A stretch of DNA of 64,000 nt from Bradyrhizobium guangzhouense (GCF_004114955.1 NZ_CP030053.1:1488001-1552000), one strand, 5' to 3'; positions 8,775-19,035 are shown, numbered from the stretch's first letter. Numbers and translations are program-made. Notes: generated by a model not told the origin, from the sequence alone.

Positions 8775-10463
8775 ATGCTGCGCGTCGTCTCCCTGACATC
8801 GGTCATCCTCCTCTCGGGCATCGCCATCGCCGCGGCGGACCCGCAAGCCGGCGACGACCTCGCCACCTGCCGCGACCGCCAGGCCGAGACCCAGGCGCGG
8901 GTGACGGCCTGCGAGAACCTGCTCAACGCCAACCGCGTCGGCGGCAAGGACAAGTCGCTCGCGCTCGTCATTCACGGCAACGCGCTGATCAGCAAGCGCG
9001 ATTACGACCACGCGATCGAGGCGCTGACTTCAGCCATCGAGCTCGATCCGGACAATATCGGCGCCATCAACGTGCGCGGCGTCGCCCACGAGCACAAGGG
9101 GGAAGACGATCTCGCGATGGCCGACTACAACCTCGCCATCCAGAAGCGGCCGAATTTCGGCTTCGCCTACAACAATCGCGGCACCATTCAGCTGCGCCGG
9201 GGCGCGCTGCAGAGCGCGCTCGACGATTTCAACCTGTCGATCAAGTACACGCCGAAATTCCTGCTCGGCTGGACCAACCGCGCCCGTGTACGCACGGTGA
9301 TGAAGGACTATGACGGCGCGATCGCCGATTTCGCCGAGGCCGAGAAGATCGATCCGACCGCGCAGCAGATCGCGGCCAATCGCTGCACCACCTATGGCCT
9401 GATGGGCAAATACGATCTGGCCTTCGCCGATTGCAACGGTCTGATCGAGAAGCAGCCGAAGAACGTCTACGCGATCAACAATCGCGCCGATGTCAGCATG
9501 TTGAAGGGCGATCTCGACGCCGCGCTGAAGGACTACAACACGGTGATCCAGATCAACCCGAACAATGTTCGCGCGCATTCCGGCCGCGGCCAGCTCTACG
9601 AGCGCAAGAAAGACCTCGCCCAGGCCCGCGCCGACTACCGCGCGGCGGCCTATTCGCTGACGAAATTCGACGAGTACGACGTCGCTCGCGCCCGTGCCAT
9701 GGCTCAGGCGCGGCTCGCGGCGCTGACGCCGCAAACTTCAGGAGGCGCGCCCACCGGGCGCCGCGTCGCGCTGGTCGTCGGCAACGGCGCCTACAAGAAC
9801 GTCCACGCGCTGCCCAATCCGCCGCGCGACGCCAAACTGATCGCGGGCGTGCTGCACGATGTCGGCTTCCAGACCGTGATCTCCGTCAGCGATCTGACCC
9901 GCGACAAGTTCTTCGACGCGCTGAAGACCTTTGCCGATGAAGCAGAGAAGGCCGACTGGGCGGTGGTTTATTATGCCGGCCACGGCTTCGAGATCGGCGG
10001 GGTGAACTACCTCGTTCCCGTTGACGCCAAGCTCGCCGTCGACCGGGACGCCGAGACGCAGGCCGTCGCGCTGGAGCAGGTGATCGCCGCCGTCGGCGCG
10101 GCAAGAAAAGTGCGCCTGGTGATCCTGGATGCCTGCCGCGACAATCCGTTCGCGCCGACCATGCAGCACACGCTGTCGCTGAAGCTGGTCGACAAGGGTT
10201 TTTCCAACATCGAGCCCGGCGCCGGCTTCATGGTGGTCTACGCCGCCAAGCACGGCGAGACCGCGATCGACGGCGACAACGGCGCCGACAGCCCGTTCTC
10301 CACCGCGCTCGCCCGCGAGATCAAGGAGCCGAAGGTCGAGATCCGAAAGCTGTTCGACATCGTCCGGGACGACGTCTGGTCCGCCACCAAGCACGTGCAG
10401 CAGCCGTTCACCTACGGCTCGCCGCCGGGCAGGGAGGATTTTTATTTTGTGGCGGGGAAGTGA
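8775..10463 (+). CDS. Exported TPR protein with C-terminal caspase-like (peptidase C14) domain
   Basis: The 562-residue product has a signal peptide (MLRVVSLTSVILLSGIAIAAA) and then about six to seven TPR-like repeats (residues about 60-300; for example KRDYDHAIEALTSAIELDP). From residue about 325 there is a caspase-fold domain beginning GRRVALVVGNGAY. The catalytic dyad is visible: His403 in YYAGHGFE and Cys454 in LDACRDNPF. Such orthocaspase-like proteins are frequent in Bradyrhizobium, and their substrates are mostly unknown. The ATG at 8775 is favoured because it gives the signal peptide. Confidence 0.88.
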   Translation: MLRVVSLTSVILLSGIAIAAADPQAGDDLATCRDRQAETQARVTACENLLNANRVGGKDKSLALVIHGNALISKRDYDHAIEALTSAIELDPDNIGAINVRGVAHEHKGEDDLAMADYNLAIQKRPNFGFAYNNRGTIQLRRGALQSALDDFNLSIKYTPKFLLGWTNRARVRTVMKDYDGAIADFAEAEKIDPTAQQIAANRCTTYGLMGKYDLAFADCNGLIEKQPKNVYAINNRADVSMLKGDLDAALKDYNTVIQINPNNVRAHSGRGQLYERKKDLAQARADYRAAAYSLTKFDEYDVARARAMAQARLAALTPQTSGGAPTGRRVALVVGNGAYKNVHALPNPPRDAKLIAGVLHDVGFQTVISVSDLTRDKFFDALKTFADEAEKADWAVVYYAGHGFEIGGVNYLVPVDAKLAVDRDAETQAVALEQVIAAVGAARKVRLVILDACRDNPFAPTMQHTLSLKLVDKGFSNIEPGAGFMVVYAAKHGETAIDGDNGADSPFSTALAREIKEPKVEIRKLFDIVRDDVWSATKHVQQPFTYGSPPGREDFYFVAGK

Positions 10464-10480
10464 GACATTCTCGGTGCACA

Positions 10481-10566
10481 GGGTGGGTTAGCGAAGCGTA
10501 ACCCACCACTGTCTCTATCCGCGGAAACGGTTTGCGCTTCGCGCAATCCGCGGGGCTAACCCACCC
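10481..10566. repeat. Palindromic intergenic repeat (GGGTGGGTTAG type)
   Basis: Outer arms GGGTGGGTTAG (10481-10491) and CTAACCCACCC (10556-10566) are perfectly complementary, and there is an inner CCGCGGA/TCCGCGG dyad. It lies between two convergent genes and may also serve as a bidirectional terminator. Confidence 0.65.
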
Positions 10567-10581
10567 TAAGGCACCGTAGCT

Positions 10582-11736
10582 TCAAACCACGATACTCAAC
10601 CGCTTCGCCGCGCGCGTGATCCCCGTATACAGCCACCGCTGCCGCGACTCCTGAAACGCGAAACTCTCGTCGAACAGCACCACGTCGTCCCATTGCGAGC
10701 CCTGCGACTTGTGCACGGTCAGCACGTAGCCGTAGTCGAACTCGTCATAGGGCTTGCGCTGCTCCCAGGCGATCTGCTCGACGCCGCCCTCGAAGCAGTC
10801 GGCGCGCACCGAGACCTTTGTCACCTTGTGGCCGAACTCCTCGTCCGGCGACAGCCGCATCGAGAGGATGCGCGATTTCGAGCGCGAGGTGTTGCGCGAC
10901 TTGACGCGCCACAGGCCGCCGTTGAACAGGCCCTTCTTGCGGTTGTTGCGCAGGCAGACCAGCTTGTCGCCCGCGACCGGAAACACGTCCTCGATGTTCT
11001 GCCGCTGCCGCACCCGCATATTGTAGGCGCGCCTGGTGTTGTTGCGGCCGACCAGCACCTGGTCGGCGCCCATGACCCTGTCAGGGTCGAGCTCTTTGCG
11101 CGACACCACCTCGCTCTCGCCGTAACGGCCGATGTCGAGCTCACGACCCTCGCGCACGTCCATCGACATCCGCACGATCGGATCGTCCTGGGCCTGGCGG
11201 TGTACCTCGGTGAGCATCGCATCGGGCTCGGTGTTGGTGAAGAAGCCGCCGCCCTGGATCGGCGGCAATTGCGCGGGATCGCCCAGCACCAGCAGCGGGC
11301 ATTCGAACGACATCAGGTCGCGGCCTAATTCGGCGTCGACCATCGAGCATTCGTCGATGACGATGAGCTTGGCCTTGGACGCCGGCGCGTCGTCCCACAA
11401 TTCGAAGCTCGGCTGCTCCTCGCCGGATTCGCGGGCGCGGTAGATCAGCGAGTGGATGGTGGAGGCCTCGTCGCAGCCCTTGTTGCGCATGACGAGAGCC
11501 GCCTTGCCGGTGAAGGCGGCGAACTTCACCTCGCCGTCGACGCCCTCGGCGATATGCCGCGCCAGCGTGGTCTTGCCGGTGCCGGCAAAGCCGAACAGCC
11601 GAAACACCGGCGGCGTGCCGTTGCGGCCCGGTTTGGCTTTGAGCCAGTCGCCGACGGCCTTGAGCGCGGCATCCTGATGCGGGGTGAAAGTGGCCATATC
11701 TGTCTTGAGGAAGGGCGAAACGATGCGATTCGCCAT
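10582..11736 (-). CDS. RecD-like superfamily 1 DNA helicase / AAA ATPase
   Basis: The 384-residue protein has Walker A GFAGTGKTTLA, motif II VIDECSM, the GDPAQLPPI motif of RecD/Dda helicases, and C-terminal motifs VLTVHKSQGSQWDDVVLFDE and YTGITRA. It is compact compared with RecD2 and lacks a long N-terminal region, nearer to Dda-type 5'-3' helicases. The role is presumably in DNA repair or recombination. The start could be the ATG at 11736 or the one at 11697 (MATFTPHQDAAL); neither has a strong ribosome site. Confidence 0.85.
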   Translation of the reverse strand: MANRIVSPFLKTDMATFTPHQDAALKAVGDWLKAKPGRNGTPPVFRLFGFAGTGKTTLARHIAEGVDGEVKFAAFTGKAALVMRNKGCDEASTIHSLIYRARESGEEQPSFELWDDAPASKAKLIVIDECSMVDAELGRDLMSFECPLLVLGDPAQLPPIQGGGFFTNTEPDAMLTEVHRQAQDDPIVRMSMDVREGRELDIGRYGESEVVSRKELDPDRVMGADQVLVGRNNTRRAYNMRVRQRQNIEDVFPVAGDKLVCLRNNRKKGLFNGGLWRVKSRNTSRSKSRILSMRLSPDEEFGHKVTKVSVRADCFEGGVEQIAWEQRKPYDEFDYGYVLTVHKSQGSQWDDVVLFDESFAFQESRQRWLYTGITRAAKRLSIVV

Positions 11737-11785
11737 CCCCCAAAACTAACCATTCCCCCCGCCGGTTCAAGCCGGGCGGATGGCC

Positions 11786-12427
11786 TTACTGCCAGCCGGG
11801 AACGCCGCGCATGTCGGGCAGATGGTGGGCGATGCCCTTGTGGCAGTCGATGCAGGTCTTCTCGCCGGTGAACAGGAAGCGCTGATGCGCCACCGCGGCG
11901 CGCGGCGATTGTTTCGTGATGTCCATGGAATCGGCGCTGTGGCAGTTGCGGCATTCCAGAGAATCGTTGGCCTTGAAGCGCGCCCATTCGTGTGCGGCGA
12001 GCTCGAGCCGATGGTCCAGAAACTTCTCGCGCGTGTCGATCGTGCCGAAAATCTTGCCCCAGACTTCCTTGGAGGCTTGCATCTTGCGCGCGATCTTGTC
12101 GGTCCAATTGTGCGGCACGTGGCAGTCCGGGCAGGTCGCACGCACGCCGGAGCGGTTGCTGAAGTGGATGGTCGACTTCAGCTCGGCGAAGACGTTGTCC
12201 TTCATCTCATGGCAGCCGGTGCAGAATTTCTCGGTGTTGGTCAGTTCCAGCGCGGTGTTGAAGCCGCCCCAGAAGATCACGCCCGCGGCAAAGCCTGCGA
12301 GCACCAGCGTGCCGAGCGCGAACACCGTGCTCGGCCGCGACAGCACGCCCCACAGCTCGAGCGCGAAATCCCGCGCGCGCGCGATGAAGCCGCGTTTGGC
12401 TTTGGATTCGTCAGCGGTCGTCGTCAT
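11786..12427 (-). CDS. napC: Membrane tetrahaem cytochrome c, quinol dehydrogenase of periplasmic nitrate reductase
   Basis: The 213-residue NapC/NirT protein has one N-terminal transmembrane helix (about 30-55) and four CxxCH haem sites visible as CTGCHE, CPDCHV, CRNCHS and CIDCHK. It takes electrons from membrane quinol and passes them to NapAB in the periplasm. The ATG at 12427 overlaps the napB stop as ATGA, showing translational coupling, and it is the last gene of the operon. Confidence 0.95.
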   Translation of the reverse strand: MTTTADESKAKRGFIARARDFALELWGVLSRPSTVFALGTLVLAGFAAGVIFWGGFNTALELTNTEKFCTGCHEMKDNVFAELKSTIHFSNRSGVRATCPDCHVPHNWTDKIARKMQASKEVWGKIFGTIDTREKFLDHRLELAAHEWARFKANDSLECRNCHSADSMDITKQSPRAAVAHQRFLFTGEKTCIDCHKGIAHHLPDMRGVPGWQ

Positions 12428-12894
12428 CGCCGGCCACCCGGACTTGCGCGCGACAGCAAGGTGTCGATGTCGGTGAAGTCGTTGCTGACAGGCGGCGTCG
12501 CGGTGTTCTGCGGCACGTGGCATTCGGTGCAGAAGAAACGCCGCGGCGATATCGAGGCCAGGAACTGGCCGTCACGGTCCATGAAATGCGTGATCGAGAC
12601 CATCGGCGCCTGCGATTCCGCCGTGCGCGCCCGCGCGTGGCAGGACAGGCATTTGTTGCCGTTGAGATCGATCTGGTAGCCGTCGATCGTGTGCGGGATC
12701 ACCGGCGGCTGTTCCGGATAGTTGCGCGACTCCCGCTCGGAGGTATTGCGGTTCGGCAGCATCGGCGGCGCCGGTCCCTCGTCGTTGAGCGGGGTCGGGC
12801 CGCGCAGGCCCGACGTCACGGTCTGCGCGGTCAGCGAGCTCGCGCCGGCGGCGATCGCGCAGGCGAGCAGGGCTATGCCAAATCGTTTGATCAT
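12424..12894 (-). CDS. napB: Periplasmic nitrate reductase dihaem cytochrome subunit
   Basis: The 156-residue protein has a signal peptide ([20 protein letters not shown]) and two haem sites (CLSCHA and CTECHV), as expected for NapB, which moves electrons from NapC to NapA. The segments [13 protein letters not shown] and PPRRFF-like [11 protein letters not shown] are typical. The ATG at 12894 overlaps the napA stop codon (ATGA), and the stop overlaps napC in the same way. Confidence 0.95.
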   Translation of the reverse strand: MIKRFGIALLACAIAAGASSLTAQTVTSGLRGPTPLNDEGPAPPMLPNRNTSERESRNYPEQPPVIPHTIDGYQIDLNGNKCLSCHARARTAESQAPMVSITHFMDRDGQFLASISPRRFFCTECHVPQNTATPPVSNDFTDIDTLLSRASPGGRR

Positions 12895-15404
12895 GACTGG
12901 GTCACCCGCTCGATGCGCACGGCGCATTTCTTGTAGTCGGTTTGCAGCGAGATCGGATCGGTGGCGTCCAGCGTCACCTTGTTGATCAGCTTGGATTCGT
13001 CGAACCACGGCACGAACACGAGGCCGCGCGGCGGCCGGTCGCGGCCGCGCGTCTCGACACGGGCGCGGATGAAGCCGCGGCGTGAGACGACCCTCACTTC
13101 GTCGCCACGGCGCAGCTTCATGTCCTGCGCGTCATCCGGGTGCATGAAGCAGACGGCTTCCGGAAAAGCCTTGTAGAGCTCGGGCACGCGGCGCGTCATG
13201 GTGCCGGAGTGCCAGTGCTCCAGCACGCGGCCGGTCGAGAGCCAGAACGGATAGTCATTGTCGGGCGATTCCGCAGGCGGCTCGTAAGGCAGTGCGAAGA
13301 TGCGCGCCTTGCCGTCGGGGTAGCCGTAGAACTGCACGTCGGTGCCCTGCTTGACGTAGGGGTCGCTGCCCTCGCGGAAGCGCCATTTCGTTTCCTGGCC
13401 GTTGACGACGGGCCAGCGCAGGCCGCGCTCGCGGTGATAGCTGTCGAACGGCGCGAGGTCATGGCCGTGGCCGCGGCCGAACGAGGCATATTCCTCGAAC
13501 AGGCCCTTGTGCACGTAGAAGCCGAACGCCTTGGACTCGTCGTTGAGGTAGCCCTGCTCGATGTCGGTCACGGGGAATTTGTCGACCTGGCCGTTCTTGT
13601 AGAGCACGTCGAACAGCGTCTTGCCGCGAACCTCCGGCTTCTTGGCGATCAGCTCCTCGGGCCAGACCTCCTCGATCTTGAAGCGCTTTGAAAACTCCAT
13701 GAGTTGCCACAGATCGGATTTGGCTTCGCCCGGCGCCTGGACGAGCTGGTGCCAGAACTGCGTGCGCCGCTCGGCGTTGCCGTAGGCGCCTTCCTTCTCC
13801 ACCCACATCGCGGTCGGCAGGATCAGATCGGCTGCGAGCGCGGTGACGCTCGGATAGGCGTCCGAGACCACGATGAAATTATCGGGGTTGCGGAAGCCGG
13901 GATAAGTTTCTTCGTTGGCGTTCGGGCCGGCTTGCAGATTGTTGTTGACCTGCACCCAATAGGCGTTGATGAGGCCGTCCTTCAGCATCCGGCTTTGCAG
14001 CACGGCGTGCGCGCCGTTCTTGTCGGGAATGGTGCCTTCGGGCAGCAGCCAGAGATGCTCCGCCTTGTCGCGATGCTCCTTGTTGGTCACCACCATGTCG
14101 GCGGGCAGGCGGTGCGAGAAGGTGCCGACCTCGCGCGCGGTGCCGCAGGCCGAAGGCTGGCCCGTCAGCGAGAACGGGCTGTTGCCGGGCGCAGAGATTT
14201 TTCCGGTCAAAAGGTGGATGTTGTAGACGAGGTTGTTGCACCAGACGCCGCGGGTGTGCTGGTTGAAGCCCATGGTCCAGAACGAGACCACTTTCGTCTT
14301 CGGATCGGCGTAGAGCTCGGCGAGCGCCTCCAGCCGGTTCAGCGGCACGCCGGACATTTGCGCCGCCTTCTCCAGCGTGTACTCAGAGACGAACTTGACG
14401 TATTCGTCGTAAGTCATGTCGGTGGAGTCGTTGGCCTTGGCCGCGCCGGTCGCCTTCTTCTGCAGTGGATGTTCCGGCCGCAGCCCATAGCCGATGTCGG
14501 TCTGCCCGCGCCGGAACGTTGTATGCGCGGCGACAAATTCCTTGTTGACGCGGCCGGTCTTGATGATGTGGTTGGCGATGGCGTTGAGCAGATAGAGGTC
14601 GGTCTGCGGCTTGAACACCATGCCGATGTCGGCAAGGTCAAACGAGCGGTGCTCGAAGGTGGAGAGCACGACGACACGGACATGCGGCGCAGACAGCCGC
14701 CGGTCGGCGACGCGCGTCCACAGGATGGGGTGCATCTCCGCCATGTTGGAGCCCCACAGCACGAAGGCATCGGTAGCCTCGATGTCGTCATAGCAGCCGG
14801 ACGGCTCGTCGATGCCGAAGGTGCGCATCATGCCGGCGACGGCGGAGGCCATGCAGTGGCGCGCGTTGGGGTCGATGTTGTTGGTGCGGAAGCCGGCCTT
14901 GTAGAGCTTCGAGGCGGCGTAACCTTCCCAGATCGTCCACTGGCCGGAGCCGAACATGGCCAGACCGTTCGGCCCGCGCTTCTTGAGCGTGTCCTTCCAC
15001 TTCGCTTCCATGATGTCGAAAGCTTCGGTCCAGGTAACAGGCGTGAACTCGCCGTTCTTGTCGTACTTGCCATCGGTCTTGCGCAGCATCGGCTGCGTCA
15101 GCCGGTCGTGGCCGTACATGATCTTGGAGAGGAAATAGCCCTTGACGCAGTTGAGGCCGCGATTGACCTCGGCCTTGATGTCGCCGTGGGTGGCGACGAC
15201 GCGGTTGTCCTTGGTCGCGACCATCACCGAGCAGCCGGTGCCGCAGAAGCGGCAGGCGGCCTTGTCCCATTTCAGTTCGGACGCATCGCGCTCGGCGACG
15301 AGATTGGCGGCGAGCGCAGGGGCCGGCATGCCTGCGGCGGCGGCCGCGATGGCGGCGGCCTCCAGCTTCAGCACTTGGCGGCGGTCGAGCTTTGGCGATG
15401 TCAT
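12891..15404 (-). CDS. napA: Periplasmic nitrate reductase catalytic subunit
   Basis: The 837-residue molybdoenzyme reduces nitrate to nitrite in the periplasm. It starts with a Tat-type signal (LDRRQVLK followed by an Ala-rich stretch) and has the N-terminal [4Fe-4S] ligands CRFCGTGC and NCVKGY. Mo-bis-MGD binding segments follow, including [10 protein letters not shown] with the likely Mo-ligand cysteine, and a C-terminal molydopterin dinucleotide-binding domain. Length matches NapA from Bradyrhizobium. It lies between napD and napB. Confidence 0.97.
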   Translation of the reverse strand: MTSPKLDRRQVLKLEAAAIAAAAAGMPAPALAANLVAERDASELKWDKAACRFCGTGCSVMVATKDNRVVATHGDIKAEVNRGLNCVKGYFLSKIMYGHDRLTQPMLRKTDGKYDKNGEFTPVTWTEAFDIMEAKWKDTLKKRGPNGLAMFGSGQWTIWEGYAASKLYKAGFRTNNIDPNARHCMASAVAGMMRTFGIDEPSGCYDDIEATDAFVLWGSNMAEMHPILWTRVADRRLSAPHVRVVVLSTFEHRSFDLADIGMVFKPQTDLYLLNAIANHIIKTGRVNKEFVAAHTTFRRGQTDIGYGLRPEHPLQKKATGAAKANDSTDMTYDEYVKFVSEYTLEKAAQMSGVPLNRLEALAELYADPKTKVVSFWTMGFNQHTRGVWCNNLVYNIHLLTGKISAPGNSPFSLTGQPSACGTAREVGTFSHRLPADMVVTNKEHRDKAEHLWLLPEGTIPDKNGAHAVLQSRMLKDGLINAYWVQVNNNLQAGPNANEETYPGFRNPDNFIVVSDAYPSVTALAADLILPTAMWVEKEGAYGNAERRTQFWHQLVQAPGEAKSDLWQLMEFSKRFKIEEVWPEELIAKKPEVRGKTLFDVLYKNGQVDKFPVTDIEQGYLNDESKAFGFYVHKGLFEEYASFGRGHGHDLAPFDSYHRERGLRWPVVNGQETKWRFREGSDPYVKQGTDVQFYGYPDGKARIFALPYEPPAESPDNDYPFWLSTGRVLEHWHSGTMTRRVPELYKAFPEAVCFMHPDDAQDMKLRRGDEVRVVSRRGFIRARVETRGRDRPPRGLVFVPWFDESKLINKVTLDATDPISLQTDYKKCAVRIERVTQS

Positions 15405-15421
15405 GATGGCTCTCCCGGCCT

Positions 15422-15733
15422 TCAGGTTTCGATGGCGTGAAAGACCAGGGCCGCGGAATAGACGTCCCGCAGCGACTGGATGGTGTTGAGCAGGGTGCCG
15501 AGGCTGCCGGCGTCGGGCGCTTCGGTCACGACGACGAGTTTTCCTCTGCTGTCGCGTCCGTGAATCTCGCAGCCGGGAAGCGCGCCGATCTCGGCTTCGA
15601 CCTCAGTGAGGCGCTCGGGACGCGCCTGCACCAGAATGCTGGCGATCTCGCAGCCCGGAGGGGTGACGACGCTGTCGGTGCTGAGCACCCGGCCGGTGAT
15701 CAATGCACGGCGGTTGAGCTTGGCGTGGGCCAT
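15422..15733 (-). CDS. napD: NapD, chaperone binding the NapA Tat signal
   Basis: The 103-residue product has the ferredoxin-like fold pattern of NapD ([29 protein letters not shown] is centred on two strands and a helix) and lies directly before napA. NapD binds the NapA signal peptide and delays export until the cofactor is inserted. I prefer the ATG at 15733; an in-frame TTG at 15763 overlaps the napE stop and would add ten residues. Confidence 0.85.
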   Translation of the reverse strand: MAHAKLNRRALITGRVLSTDSVVTPPGCEIASILVQARPERLTEVEAEIGALPGCEIHGRDSRGKLVVVTEAPDAGSLGTLLNTIQSLRDVYSAALVFHAIET

Positions 15734-15759
15734 GATGCCTGTCTTTCGCTTCTCGGGGA

Positions 15760-15945
15760 TCAATGCGGCGAGCTTGGTGGCCCCGGCGGGCCGGCGAACA
15801 TCTGATAGATCCAGACGCCGAGGCCGTAAGAGCCGACCGTTCCGACCGCGAGGACGGGCATCACGATCGCGGTCAGGAACAGGAACGCGAAGATCTCCAT
15901 GCGCTTACGGCGCACGCGCGAGGTCGTGTCGTCAGCGGCCGACAT
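15760..15945 (-). CDS. napE: NapE, small membrane protein of the nap operon
   Basis: The 61-residue protein has a charged N-terminus (RVRRKRME) and one transmembrane helix (IFAFLFLTAIVMPVLAVG) and ends in a Pro/Gly-rich tail, matching NapE. Its role is not firmly known. It is the first gene of napEDABC, the order reported for Bradyrhizobium japonicum. The ATG at 15945 has AGAGAG a few bases upstream. Confidence 0.88.
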   Translation of the reverse strand: MSAADDTTSRVRRKRMEIFAFLFLTAIVMPVLAVGTVGSYGLGVWIYQMFAGPPGPPSSPH

Positions 15946-16032
15946 ATTCGGTCTCTCTGAAATTTTGGGAATCGGGACGGCATCCGGGCCGTTGCCTTGC
16001 TGCATTTTTGATGCAGCAGGGCGGTTGACGCG

Positions 16033-16046
16033 TTGATCTGGATCAA
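16033..16046. promoter_or_regulatory. FNR/FixK2-type binding site upstream of napE
   Basis: The perfectly symmetric TTGATCTGGATCAA matches the FNR/FixK consensus TTGAT-N4-ATCAA. Its centre is about 94 bases from the napE start, which suits activation of napEDABC at low oxygen. In B. japonicum the nap operon is under FixK2 control. Confidence 0.88.
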
Positions 16047-16155
16047 CCGTTCAAGTTGCTGATGTCGCAGCCGCCGCGACCACAAGGGCAATTTTGGATT
16101 GTGCACGCGCGAAGGCGATGCGAAGGTTGAATTGTCGGATGGAGACGGCAGGGTG

Positions 16156-17265
16156 ATGGGGCTGACGGCCATCGATCTCGGGCTTCGCGGCGCAGCCAGC
16201 GGCGTGTTCCTGTTGATCATTCTCGCGGCGCTGTTGCGTCGGGCCACCAGCCAGCAGGCCTTGCTGGGCATGGCCATGTCCGCCGGAGGCGTGTTCTACG
16301 CCATCGCGACTGCCCCGTTCTTTCCCAAATCGTCATGGTGGTGGGTGTTGCCGATCATGTCGGCACAGCCGGCCTTGTTCTGGCTGTGGGCACGTTCGGC
16401 GTTTGACGACGATTTCGTGCTGAGGCGATGGCACGGCGCCCTGTGGCTGGGCATCGTGGCTTTCGGCTTCGCGCTGACGCTGGGTTGGGCTTACTCGCCC
16501 GCTTTGGCCGGAGCCGGCGGTCGAGGCCTGGCATTGCTCAATCTGGCGTTGGCGCTCGCGGCCGCGGTGCAGACGGTCAAGACCTGGCGTGCCGATCTGG
16601 TGGCGCGGCGCCGCCGGCTGCGGCTGGCGATGCTGGCGATCAATGTCGGGCTCATCGTCGTCTTCGCCGGTGCCGGCTTCGCCGCCATTCCTGTCGCCGT
16701 TCCCGGCGCGCCCGGCAGCCTTCCGACCGCGCTCGTCCTGTTCGTGGTGGCCATGATGGCCGGGGTGGGGACTCTCGCCACCCCGCCGGCCGTGCCCGTC
16801 GACGACGTCACGGCGGCGATCGCATCCGGCGAGGCCGGCGGAGCCGACCGCGCTCCGTCGGCTCGGGTCGTGGTTGACCCGCTCCTGTTGCGGCGCCTCG
16901 ACCATCTGATGAGCGTGGAGCGAACCTATCGGCAGGAGGGTCTCGCGATCGGCGCGCTGGCGGCCCGGTTAGGGGTTCCCGAGCATCGGTTGCGCCAGGC
17001 CATCAACGAGGGGCTGGGCTATCGGAACTTCAACGCGTATCTCAACCATTATCGCATCGCGGACGCCAGGCTGGCGCTGTCCGACGTCACGCAACGGGAG
17101 GTCCCGGTGCTGACCATCGCCATGGATGCGGGCTTCCAGTCGATCGGACCTTTCAACCGCGCCTTCAAGGCGGAGACCGGCGTCACTCCGACCGAATTCC
17201 GGCGCGAGGCGCTGAGCCGTCCGGTCATGGCTGACATCGGCGAGCCGCAGCGAGAAATCGGCTAG
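16156..17265 (+). CDS. AraC-family regulator with an N-terminal membrane domain
   Basis: The 369-residue protein has about six or seven hydrophobic segments in its first 230 residues (for example GVFLLIILAALL and TALVLFVVAMMAGVG). The C-terminal part (about 250-369) is an AraC double helix-turn-helix domain, with segments LAARLGVPEHRLRQAI and TIAMDAGFQSIGPFNRAFK. The layout implies a membrane-bound sensor-regulator. It is divergent from napE and shares the 210-base intergenic region that holds the FixK-type box. The ATG at 16156 is preferred to a TTG at 16099. Confidence 0.85.
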   Translation: MGLTAIDLGLRGAASGVFLLIILAALLRRATSQQALLGMAMSAGGVFYAIATAPFFPKSSWWWVLPIMSAQPALFWLWARSAFDDDFVLRRWHGALWLGIVAFGFALTLGWAYSPALAGAGGRGLALLNLALALAAAVQTVKTWRADLVARRRRLRLAMLAINVGLIVVFAGAGFAAIPVAVPGAPGSLPTALVLFVVAMMAGVGTLATPPAVPVDDVTAAIASGEAGGADRAPSARVVVDPLLLRRLDHLMSVERTYRQEGLAIGALAARLGVPEHRLRQAINEGLGYRNFNAYLNHYRIADARLALSDVTQREVPVLTIAMDAGFQSIGPFNRAFKAETGVTPTEFRREALSRPVMADIGEPQREIG

Positions 17266-17471
17266 CCGATTTGCCCGGTGTGTTTCCGCCGATGCGCGCG
17301 AAATGGCATCTGCTTGTCCGCATCACCTTCATCGGCACGGTCTGGATGGCCCGCGCGCGACGAGGCGCATTCTCCCGCAAGGCGGAATTGCGACTGCGTA
17401 GACAGCGCAGCCTCACGCATTAAGATGCCAGCAACAAGAATAAGCGGACAGGAAGAACTGGGAGAGGCGTC

Positions 17472-18677
17472 ATGAAGTTCGGCATCTTCTATGAGCTGCA
17501 ACTGCCGCGACCCTGGGTGGCCGGCGACGAGCTCGCCCTCTATCAAAACGCACTCTCGCAGATGGAGCTCGCCGACCGTCTCGGCTACGATCACGCCTGG
17601 GTGGTCGAGCATCACTTCCTCGAGGAATATTCGCACTCGCCTTCACCTGAGTCGTTCCTCGCCGCCGCGAGCCAGCGCACGAAAAACATCCGGCTCGGCC
17701 ACGGCATCCTTCAGCTCACGACCAACCATCCTGCCCGTGTCGCCGAGCGTGTCGCGGTCCTGGACCTGCTCTCCAATGGCCGCTGCGAATTCGGCATGGG
17801 CGAGAGCGCCTCGATCACCGAGCTGACGCCGTTCGGCCGCGACATGGAGACCAAGAAGGAAGTTTTCGAAGAAGCCGTGCAGGCGATCTTTCCGATGTTC
17901 AAGGACGCGGGCAGCGAGCATCACGGCAAGTATTTCGACATCCCGTTGCGCAATGTGGTGCCGAAGCCGGTGCAAAAACCGCATCCGCCGTTGTGGATGG
18001 CCTGCTCGCAGCTGCCGACCATCGAGCGCGCCGGCCGCCACGGCTTTGGCGCGCTCGGCTTCCAGTTCGTCAGTGCGGATGCCGCGCATGCCTGGGTGCA
18101 CGCCTACTACAACGCCATGACCAAGCGGCTGCACAAGCTCGCCGACTACCAGATCAACCCGAACATGGCGCTGGTGTCGTTCTTCATGTGTGCCAGGACG
18201 GACGAGGAGGCGCGTGCGCGCGCCGACGGCGCCACCTTCTTCCAGTTTGCTCTGCGCTTCTACGGCGCCTCGCAGAACCGCCAGCGGCCGGCGCCCTACA
18301 CGGTCAACATGTGGGACGAATACGTTAAGTGGAAGCGCGACAATCCGGAGGCGCAGGAGGCCGCGCTGCGCGGCGGCCTGATCGGCTCGCCAGAGACGAT
18401 TCGCAGGAAGCTGAAGCGCTTCCAGTCCTCGCATATCGACCAGGTCATCCTGCTCAATCAGGCGGGCAAGAACAGCCACGAGCACATCTGCGAATCGCTC
18501 GAGCTGTTCGGCCGCGAGGTGATGCCGGAATTTCAGAACGATCCCGCTCAGGCCGAATGGAAACGAGGCGTGATGAGCGGCGAGATCAAGCTGGAAGAGA
18601 TCGACACCGAGGCCTTCACGGACCGCTATGGCAAGCTCGCCATCAATGTCGCGCCGGCGAAGGCGGCGGCGGGGTAG
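17472..18677 (+). CDS. LLM-class flavin-dependent oxidoreductase (luciferase-like)
   Basis: The 401-residue protein starts MKFGIFYELQLPRPW and has the bacterial luciferase fold pattern: an early WVVEHHFLEEY segment, RLGHGILQLTTNHPARVAERVAVLD, and GRCEFGMGES. Such enzymes use reduced FMN (F420 in some relatives) to oxygenate small substrates. The substrate is unknown. It stands alone with an AGGCGTC ribosome site. Confidence 0.88.
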   Translation: MKFGIFYELQLPRPWVAGDELALYQNALSQMELADRLGYDHAWVVEHHFLEEYSHSPSPESFLAAASQRTKNIRLGHGILQLTTNHPARVAERVAVLDLLSNGRCEFGMGESASITELTPFGRDMETKKEVFEEAVQAIFPMFKDAGSEHHGKYFDIPLRNVVPKPVQKPHPPLWMACSQLPTIERAGRHGFGALGFQFVSADAAHAWVHAYYNAMTKRLHKLADYQINPNMALVSFFMCARTDEEARARADGATFFQFALRFYGASQNRQRPAPYTVNMWDEYVKWKRDNPEAQEAALRGGLIGSPETIRRKLKRFQSSHIDQVILLNQAGKNSHEHICESLELFGREVMPEFQNDPAQAEWKRGVMSGEIKLEEIDTEAFTDRYGKLAINVAPAKAAAG

Positions 18678-18897
18678 GCGCTCGCGTCCGGCATGCCGTC
18701 GTTGCCGAACATCTTGTCTGGCCTCTGCGACCCCGCGCTCGCAGAGCTCGGCCGATAGGCGCAATGTTTTCCAGATAGTCCGACTGCAACGGCCTTAAGT
18801 TGCCGGTGCTCAACGGCTGGCGAACTGAAATCAGCTCGCGAGCTGGTTTGACCTCTACTGTCCATTCATTTGAAAAAGCGATTTCCGAGGAAATGCG

Positions 18898-19035
18898 ATG
18901 TCCGAGACCATAGACGCCGTATTGTGGTGTGCCGCGCTGGCAACCTGGCTCATGATGTTTTCCGCGATCATCAAGGACGGCGTGATGAAGATCGTGGCCG
19001 GTCTCCGCGACAGACCCGGCAGGCGGGGCAGCTAA
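18898..19035 (+). CDS. Very small membrane protein
   Basis: A 45-codon frame beginning MSETIDAVLWCAALATWL has one hydrophobic helix followed by a basic tail (LRDRPGRRGS). A ribosome site GAGGAA lies six bases before the ATG. I do not recognise a family. It is followed after 70 bases by the dihaem cytochrome gene and could be co-transcribed with it. Confidence 0.5.
   Translation: MSETIDAVLWCAALATWLMMFSAIIKDGVMKIVAGLRDRPGRRGS

Noticed and set aside
13704..15440. Long plus-strand frame opposite napA
   Set aside because: It is a shadow of napA; the translation is Arg/Gly/Val-rich with no motif.
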